A DNA stretch of 50,075 nucleotides from positions 1-50,075 of the IMG/VR virus record IMGVR_UViG_3300043395_003474. One strand, 5' to 3'. The stretch's first letter is position 1, and each line of letters opens with the position of its first letter. This document shows, one piece after another, positions 45,385-50,075 of this stretch. The notes beneath the pieces are model-generated. The model was not told the DNA's origin and ran no database searches. It saw only the letters and a list, made by a program, of their open reading frames with translations. A program made the translations under genes and the position numbers. The DNA comes from a virus.

Positions 45385-45928
45385 AAAACTTCTCCACTCC
45401 TTGGCGGCGTGATTTACTCTTCTTTTGCTTTTCTGCTTGTTTCTTATCGTATGATTCAACAAGTCCCTTCATATATTCATTATCTAAATTCACACTAACA
45501 GGTTTATTGTCATCATCAAAACCTTGTTCAGCTAACATACCTTCAAAGTAAAAATTCTCTAATGTCTTTTGTTTTATATAAAGATGTTTCTTTTCTTTTT
45601 CAATACGTCTAATAAAAGCATACCAGATAATTTGTGTAAAATAGGCAAATGGATTATCTGATTTTTCTGGATTAAAATTATTTAAGTAACTAATACAGTT
45701 TTCTAAACCATCAGAAATCATTTCATCTCTATAAGTGTAACTTATAAAATTAGGTTTAAGAGATAATCTCGTGGCAATCTTGTAGAGACATTCACCAATA
45801 TAGGCTGGGATACGAGGTTCTTGTTTACCTGCAGCCTTAGCTTCATCTACATTTTTTTTATGTTGTAACAAGGCTGTATAAAATTTTTTATTGTCAATAT
45901 AATGTTTGCTATTTTTTGGTTCAGCCAT
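45374..45928 (-). CDS. 55: Late sigma factor gp55
   Basis: 184 residues. The sigma region 2-like block is ISYTYRDEMISDGLENCISY, LNNFNPEKSDNPFAYFTQII and WYAFIRRIEKEKKHLYIKQK, typical of T4 gp55. It directs host RNA polymerase to TATAAATA-type late promoters, with clamp gp45 as activator in T4. Promoter TTGACT-17-TACATT at 45965-45993. It is the protein expected to read the late boxes reported here. Confidence 0.95.
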   Translation of the reverse strand: MAEPKNSKHYIDNKKFYTALLQHKKNVDEAKAAGKQEPRIPAYIGECLYKIATRLSLKPNFISYTYRDEMISDGLENCISYLNNFNPEKSDNPFAYFTQIIWYAFIRRIEKEKKHLYIKQKTLENFYFEGMLAEQGFDDDNKPVSVNLDNEYMKGLVESYDKKQAEKQKKSKSRRQGVEKFYEE

Positions 45929-45964
45929 GATAATTCCTAATACTAATTAATCAATATAACTACT

Positions 45965-45993
45965 AATGTAGCATATTGTTAAAATAAAGTCAA
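45965..45993 (-). promoter_or_regulatory. Early promoter TTGACT-17-TACATT before gp55
   Basis: -35 at 45988-45993 and -10 at 45965-45970, with 17-base spacing. The -10 is weaker than others in the family. Confidence 0.68.
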
Positions 45994-45997
45994 CAGA

Positions 45998-46324
45998 TTA
46001 ATGTAAATTTTTGAACTTTAATGGTTCTATTTTTTTGCTTGAAGAAGGTTTTTTTACTTCTATTTTTCTTTCTCTTAAAGATTCAAGCAATTCGAGATAA
46101 TATTGTTTAATTTCATCTTCAACAGGTGCGATACCAATAACATTTGTTTTGCTAAAAGCTACCATTCCCGCTTTTGCAAAAGGCATGAAGGGAGTAGAAT
46201 AAACATGAGAGTCGTCTCTAAAAAGAGCTACAGGATGTTCAACATTTAAAAAATCTTCATCTTCACTAATTACATTGGCAACAAGAGGTTGACTTCCGGC
46301 TATTGCTAAGAGAACAATTTTCAT
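45998..46324 (-). CDS. Sm-like-fold candidate downstream of UvsW
   Basis: 108 residues. IVLLAIAGSQPLVANVISED, EHPVALFRDDSHVYSTPFMP and KTNVIGIAPVEDEIKQYYLE resemble small Sm-like phage proteins found beside uvsW in marine T4-like phages. The C-terminal 25 residues are Lys/Ser-rich and probably unstructured. Start follows the UvsW stop directly (TAAATG). RNA binding is inferred only from the possible fold. Confidence 0.6.
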   Translation of the reverse strand: MKIVLLAIAGSQPLVANVISEDEDFLNVEHPVALFRDDSHVYSTPFMPFAKAGMVAFSKTNVIGIAPVEDEIKQYYLELLESLRERKIEVKKPSSSKKIEPLKFKNLH

Positions 46325-47800
46325 TTAAATCTCCGTGTTGAAGATTTTGTATTCAAAACCTTCACTGTTGTAAATATTTATTCTCTCCATAAAATGTTGT
46401 AATGTAAAGTTAGTATGTGTACCAACTCTTAGGTCATCAGCAATATCATAAAGAGTCATTGCATCTTTATTATCTCCAATTCTTAATCCACGACCAATGG
46501 ACTGAAGAATTCTAATCCTAGACTTAGAAGGACTAGCAAGAACAACACTGTGTAAGTTGCGAATGTTAATACCAGTTGAGAACGTACCATAGCTTGCCAC
46601 AATAATGGCATCGGATTCGTTTTCGACAATTCCTCTAATTCTTTCTCTGTCATCACCTTCCACTCCTCCGTGGACAAAAAATATTTTACGATCTGGTGCT
46701 TTTGCTCTCATCATATCACTGAGAACTTTACCATGCTTTTCTACATACTGGAAAAGCACTAATGTATTACCTTCTAACGATAATGCTAGATTTCGAATAA
46801 ATTTATTTCTCTTTTCATATCTAACTAGAAAATCTATTTCTTCTTGATAATTATATTTTTTACAATCTTTTCTAGTATCTTTATCATATTGTAGTATCAA
46901 TGCTTTAATCTTTAGGCTAGCAATATGACCTTGTTCCATTAATTCTGCAGATGTAGTAAGCTGCTTAACTGGTCCAAATAAACCTTCTAGTGTTACCTTA
47001 TTAGTAAGTGATCCATCTAATGTTCCTGTAAGTCCATAACGGTATTTACAGTCAATAAGTTTTTCCATTATTGATTTGAGAGATGTTGCTTTAAACAGGT
47101 GAACTTCATCACCAATAACACAACCAAATTGTTTAAACCAATCCTTAGGCATTTTAAAAATTGATTGCCATGTTGATATAACAACTGGTGAGGTAGTAAC
47201 TTTATCAACACCTGCAGTAATACAATGTATATCTAAAGAATGACCTGCATACTCTTCAAAGTCTTTCTTCAACTGAAGAACTAGAGACACTGTAGGAACA
47301 ACAACAAGTACTCTCTGCTTTTTAAGAATAGAAAGATAATAACAAGCAATCAAATAAATGATAAGTGATTTACCAGAAGCTGTAGGAGAAAGAAAGATTG
47401 CTCTATCAGATGTTATAGCAATATTAAAAGCAAGTTTTTGATAATCGCGAGGAGCTATTTTACTAAGATTAGAAATATGTTCTTGCAACTGTTTATCATC
47501 TAACAATGCACCAGGTTGTAGTTCGGGGTCAACTTCTACATCATAATTACGCGATGCCGCAAACTCAGAAATCTCTTTAACCAGCCCCGCATATGTGAGA
47601 CCAGTTAAAGAGTTCAATAATCTTATCTTACCATCCCAAAATTTATTTTTAAAGGCAGGAGAAAATTTTGCTCCTGGAACCATAAATGTAAGATGATCAG
47701 ATAGTTCTTGCATAACAGAGGCTTCGGTAGAAACCCTTAAATAAACTTCATTGACTTTTTGAAGTTGCAATTTATCACGCACCCACTTTAAATTTTTCAT
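46325..47800 (-). CDS. uvsW: UvsW DNA/RNA helicase
   Basis: 491 residues from ATG 47800. N-terminal DNA-binding part (FMVPGAKFSPAFKNKFWDGK), Walker A SPTASGKSLIIYLIACY, GDEVH (DExH box), SAELM, FFVHGG, VASYGTFSTGINIRNLHSVV and IGRGLRIG of SF2 helicases. It migrates branched structures and unwinds R-loops, controlling origin-dependent replication late in T4 infection. Overlaps UvsY by 26 bases. Confidence 0.96.
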   Translation of the reverse strand: MKNLKWVRDKLQLQKVNEVYLRVSTEASVMQELSDHLTFMVPGAKFSPAFKNKFWDGKIRLLNSLTGLTYAGLVKEISEFAASRNYDVEVDPELQPGALLDDKQLQEHISNLSKIAPRDYQKLAFNIAITSDRAIFLSPTASGKSLIIYLIACYYLSILKKQRVLVVVPTVSLVLQLKKDFEEYAGHSLDIHCITAGVDKVTTSPVVISTWQSIFKMPKDWFKQFGCVIGDEVHLFKATSLKSIMEKLIDCKYRYGLTGTLDGSLTNKVTLEGLFGPVKQLTTSAELMEQGHIASLKIKALILQYDKDTRKDCKKYNYQEEIDFLVRYEKRNKFIRNLALSLEGNTLVLFQYVEKHGKVLSDMMRAKAPDRKIFFVHGGVEGDDRERIRGIVENESDAIIVASYGTFSTGINIRNLHSVVLASPSKSRIRILQSIGRGLRIGDNKDAMTLYDIADDLRVGTHTNFTLQHFMERINIYNSEGFEYKIFNTEI

Positions 47801-48209
47801 AGTCGATAGCACTCTTAATAAGGTATCCCCTATTACTTATCGACTTGATAATTGACTCGAGTGTATCAACCTTTTCTTGCTGCATAGCTATTTTCAAGTT
47901 CATTTTGATTATGTCTTGATCAGCATCAATATGCATAGGAATATCTGATTTCAATACATTGTATCGAAATGGTTCCCATCCATTTGCTTTAAGATCTTCT
48001 TCAGGCATCACACCACGATAGTAATCATATTTGGTTTTTAACAGTTCACGTTTTTCTTCTTCTAATTTTCGAAGAGTCAAACGTTCTTCTGTAAAACACC
48101 TTAAATACTTACTATGTAATTTGGGGATTTTTAAAGCTTCATCACCCAGCTCAGTACGATCCACATGGCAGTCTTCTGCCCACATATTCAAAATTTCATC
48201 GAGCTTCAT
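47775..48209 (-). CDS. uvsY: UvsY recombination mediator
   Basis: 144 residues. MKLDEILNMWAEDCHVDRTE, LKTKYDYYRGVMPEEDLKAN, ADQDIIKMNLKIAMQQEKVD and IIKSISNRGYLIKSAIDYEK line up with T4 UvsY (DYYSG, SADKDVLKV, AIKSRGFAIKH). It loads UvsX on gp32-coated DNA. Adjacent to UvsW as in T4. Confidence 0.93.
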   Translation of the reverse strand: MKLDEILNMWAEDCHVDRTELGDEALKIPKLHSKYLRCFTEERLTLRKLEEEKRELLKTKYDYYRGVMPEEDLKANGWEPFRYNVLKSDIPMHIDADQDIIKMNLKIAMQQEKVDTLESIIKSISNRGYLIKSAIDYEKFKVGA

Positions 48210-48219
48210 AATATAAAAA

Positions 48220-48741
48220 TTAAACTTTCTTTACATGAAATATTTTGTATTTAAATGATGCTGTTGCAGAAATATAATTAACATCATTATCTGAGGTAGT
48301 AAAATTAATATCATTGATACCTGTTGGAAATAAATCTTCAAATGTTACTTCAATGTTAGGCACCATATCACTAGTCATTATAGTTAATGTTGCATCTGAA
48401 AGCAACTGATTAGGTGTACCCTTTTGTGCTTCCTTTAAACCTTTATATTGTTCAAATTTTTCAGGAAAACCAATTGCAATTAACCAATTATATATTTCAA
48501 AATAAGTAGACATGTCTTCATCTAACAAAAATGTTAAATCAAGATCACCATATTCTAATTTACTACCGGGAATATTAATAGATTTAAAAGGGGTGGGAAC
48601 TTCTACTGTATTTAATGTAATTAATGGCAAATTGACATTAGTAACAAAAAAGTTAAGGTTAGGTGCACGCTTAAGCTTGAACCTAAACCCTAACGGAGAT
48701 AAAAAATTAATATTTGCAGGTTGTTCGTGTATTGCAGCCAT
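48220..48741 (-). CDS. Virion structural protein, tail-tube/baseplate type
   Basis: 173 residues with beta-rich organisation typical of tail-tube/baseplate proteins: LGFRFKLKRAPNLNFFVTNV, VEVPTPFKSINIPGSKLEYG, YFEIYNWLIAIGFPEKFEQY. This layout is common among T4-like tail tube (gp19) relatives and baseplate proteins. The CATAAATA box at 48761-48768 is 20 bases upstream, as expected for late expression. The exact component is undetermined. Confidence 0.72.
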   Translation of the reverse strand: MAAIHEQPANINFLSPLGFRFKLKRAPNLNFFVTNVNLPLITLNTVEVPTPFKSINIPGSKLEYGDLDLTFLLDEDMSTYFEIYNWLIAIGFPEKFEQYKGLKEAQKGTPNQLLSDATLTIMTSDMVPNIEVTFEDLFPTGINDINFTTSDNDVNYISATASFKYKIFHVKKV

Positions 48742-48760
48742 TTAATACCCCTTTATAGAG

Positions 48761-48768
48761 TATTTATG
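48761..48768 (-). promoter_or_regulatory. Late-type box CATAAATA before the tail protein gene
   Basis: Minus-strand CATAAATA lies 20 bases upstream of ATG 48741. It overlaps the stop of the 48764-48937 gene. Same variant as at 1486-1493. Confidence 0.6.
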
Positions 48769-48937
48769 ACTCCTGTTTATGGCGTTGCTTAATATCATTA
48801 ACTTCTAGAAAAGCCCCTTTTATAGCATGAGTCATAAGAACAACGAAAGCGGCAACTGATATAATAGTAAGAATAAACAATGAAACAATAAAGATCAGGT
48901 CTTGAGGTGAATAGCAAGCTTTGAGTTCAGTAAGCAT
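48764..48937 (-). CDS. 57-residue single-span membrane protein
   Basis: MLTELKACYSPQDLIFIVSL, then FILTIISVAAFVVLMTHAIK and a polar tail. One strong membrane helix. Stop lies within the late box of the following gene. Function unknown. Confidence 0.55.
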   Translation of the reverse strand: MLTELKACYSPQDLIFIVSLFILTIISVAAFVVLMTHAIKGAFLEVNDIKQRHKQES

Positions 48938-48948
48938 ATTAGTCTTTC

Positions 48949-49131
48949 CTATTTTTTAATATGTGATAAGGTGCCAAAAATTACAAATGAAGCAAACCAT
49001 GTTTCAAGAGTATAAGGAATGTTAAGAACGGGAAACAAAGTATTAAGTGCCCATATATTAACAAATCCAACAATAGCAAATACTATAACAATTACTACTA
49101 GACCACCAATAACTTTCATAAAATCTTCCAT
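48949..49131 (-). CDS. Two-span small membrane protein
   Basis: 60 residues: MEDFMKVIGGLVVIVIVFAI, VGFVNIWALNTLFPVL and WFASFVIFGTLSHIKK. ATG 49131 overlaps the upstream stop (TGATG), so translation is coupled. Function unknown. Confidence 0.6.
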   Translation of the reverse strand: MEDFMKVIGGLVVIVIVFAIVGFVNIWALNTLFPVLNIPYTLETWFASFVIFGTLSHIKK

Positions 49132-49307
49132 CACATATTTCCTCTATAATCAGTAAGACCAAGCTGTTCACATTCTTCTGGGAACTTGTCCCATACTTCC
49201 ATAATAAGTTCCTTGCGCTTAGAAGACATTCCAGGAATCTCAATTATCTCAGAGATAAGAACAATCTCTTCAATATAGTTAGAAAAAGACCAATCTTGAC
49301 GTTTCAT
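49131..49307 (-). CDS. 58-residue helical protein
   Basis: MKRQDWSFSNYIEEIVLISE, then IIEIPGMSSKRKELIMEVWD and KFPEECEQLGLTDYRGNM. It fills the gap between 49131 and 49309, with start one base after the upstream stop and a TGATG overlap downstream. Function unknown. Confidence 0.6.
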   Translation of the reverse strand: MKRQDWSFSNYIEEIVLISEIIEIPGMSSKRKELIMEVWDKFPEECEQLGLTDYRGNM

Positions 49308-49308
49308 T

Positions 49309-49635
49309 TTAACTTCCTATGTTAGCGTAGATCTTACCCTTATCTTTGGTAAACATTTCTACATATACACCCCAATAACCAGTCTGCTTTACTAGATCAA
49401 GAATATCTTGATAGATTGTATCTTCATTCCATTTTCCATCTTTTACTTCTACAACCTTTGAGAACTCACGGCCCGACCACTTATAGAAGATCTCTACCGG
49501 TCCATCGTGAAGGAACTTAATACGATTGGGAGCAAAATTAGTATCCTTATCGTAGTCATAATACCAGGCGGCATAATTAGGTTGCCAATCATCTACGTTA
49601 TCACTAGATGTATCTTTAAAAATTGACCAGGACAT
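49309..49635 (-). CDS. Hypothetical protein
   Basis: 108 residues, Trp/Tyr-rich (NYAAWYYDYDKDTNFAPNRI, then FLHDGPVEIFYKWSGREFSK). Beta-type fold likely; no motif recognised. Shares one base with the upstream stop (TAATG). Confidence 0.6.
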   Translation of the reverse strand: MSWSIFKDTSSDNVDDWQPNYAAWYYDYDKDTNFAPNRIKFLHDGPVEIFYKWSGREFSKVVEVKDGKWNEDTIYQDILDLVKQTGYWGVYVEMFTKDKGKIYANIGS

Positions 49636-49850
49636 TATACCATTCCTTCTTTAGCAGCTTGTTCATTAAAAGATTTAGCCATGGATATAATCCATGCTGA
49701 TACATCTTTTTTATAACATTCATTTCTAAAAAGAGTGAACATGATATCAGCAATTTCATGTTCAAGAAAACCTTGATAATCACAATTTTCAAAAGCCTCA
49801 TAAGCTTCATCAGAGACTTTGAAGGTCACATTGATTGTAAGCTCAGCCAT
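49635..49850 (-). CDS. Hypothetical acidic protein
   Basis: 71 residues (MAELTINVTFKVSDEAYEAF, then ENCDYQGFLEHEIADIMFTL). Short beta strand then helices, as in some antitoxin or ribbon-helix-helix-like small proteins, but no clear family. Coupled by overlap to the upstream gene. Confidence 0.6.
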   Translation of the reverse strand: MAELTINVTFKVSDEAYEAFENCDYQGFLEHEIADIMFTLFRNECYKKDVSAWIISMAKSFNEQAAKEGMV

Positions 49851-50037
49851 TTGCTACCACCATTTCATCATAATATTTTTCATAATCAAAAGCTTCATCA
49901 TTAATGTCAGCATGAATCATTTCTACAATATTCTGTATATCAGAAAGAATAGCATTACTATCTTTGATTTCACTCTTCTTATGAAATTCCAAAAGCATGT
50001 TAAGCAATTCTAAGATTTTATAACGATCACTGAACAT
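49843..50037 (-). CDS. Hypothetical helical protein near window end
   Basis: 64 residues from ATG 50037 (GGAG six bases upstream; ATG 50040 is an alternative). MFSDRYKILELLNMLLEFHK, then an acidic C-terminus. A TATTAT -10-like box is visible at about 50063-50068; any -35 lies beyond the window. First gene of a unit of small unknowns. Confidence 0.6.
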   Translation of the reverse strand: MFSDRYKILELLNMLLEFHKKSEIKDSNAILSDIQNIVEMIHADINDEAFDYEKYYDEMVVANG

Positions 50038-50075
50038 CATACTCTCCACAATCTATATTATGATAATACTACAGA

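Noticed and set aside
48949-49243. Cys-rich ORF at 49058-49243
   Set aside because: Different-frame shadow of the 49131-49307 and 48949-49131 genes, which have coupled starts.
1-50075. Insertion sequences, integrase, attachment sites or a CRISPR array
   Set aside because: No transposase, integrase, terminal inverted repeats with target duplications or regular repeat-spacer arrays were seen.

Overview
The window looks like about 50 kb of a T4-like myovirus (Straboviridae/Kyanoviridae-type) that infects an alphaproteobacterium, probably a marine, low-GC one. The T4 core is nearly all here: gp43 polymerase, gp41 helicase, UvsX, UvsY, UvsW, clamp gp45, clamp loader gp44/gp62, RegA, gp46/gp47 and late sigma factor gp55. 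Several features point to an alphaproteobacterial host: a GapR/DUF2312 protein, a DUF1127 mini-protein, a phasin-like protein, and a tRNA-His with A73 instead of the usual C73. The host group is an inference; SAR11-like hosts would fit the base composition.

Layout. 1-1.5 kb: end of a tail-fibre/adhesin module (glycine-rich protein plus two small partners). 1.5-1.8 kb: a small membrane protein behind a late-type promoter. 1.85-4.4 kb: twelve tRNAs interspersed with structured, apparently non-coding RNA, including three copies of an RNA element that share a covarying stem, and a separate promoter-to-terminator RNA. 4.4-12.1 kb: glycosyltransferase, DNA-binding protein, gp41, UvsX and gp43. 12.2-13.3 kb: Hsp20, DUF1127 and tiny coupled ORFs. 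13.4-15.2 kb: a plus-strand operon of small membrane or secreted proteins.

15.2-21.2 kb: the most striking region, a seven-gene operon containing a curli (type VIII) secretion system: CsgF, CsgG, a curlin-repeat protein, a FecR-domain protein, an LpxH-like phosphoesterase, a second curlin-like protein and a CHASE2-class III adenylate cyclase. It is preceded by an exact T4 late-promoter box. 21.3-21.9 kb: two divergent small membrane proteins, one with an EF-hand. 21.9-26.5 kb: small accessory genes, a tRNA(CAT), a polynucleotide 3'-phosphatase, GapR and a DUF932 protein. 26.6-29 kb: RegA, gp62, gp44 and gp45.

29-40.5 kb carries a 7-deazaguanine DNA-modification pathway: FolE, QueD, QueE, QueC, a separate class II glutamine amidotransferase next to QueC, and a DpdA-like transglycosylase. 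Together these predict 2'-deoxyarchaeosine (dG+) or a related base in the phage DNA. Also here are a dCTP deaminase/dUTPase-fold protein, two DUF3310 proteins, DenV, GIY-YIG-type nucleases and proteins with head-targeting-like N-termini. 40.5-50 kb: peptide deformylase, a 2OG-Fe(II) oxygenase, gp46/gp47, gp55, UvsW, UvsY, a tail/baseplate protein and small unknowns.

Regulation visible in the sequence: about eleven sigma70-like promoters, mostly TTGATT or close with exactly 17 bp to TATTAT/TATATT, drive early minus-strand operons. T4-like late boxes (TATAAATA/CATAAATA) stand before structural genes, the curli operon and small-membrane-protein operons. A short motif followed by a T-tract recurs at operon ends. 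Dense ATGA/TGATG stop-start overlaps indicate translational coupling throughout.
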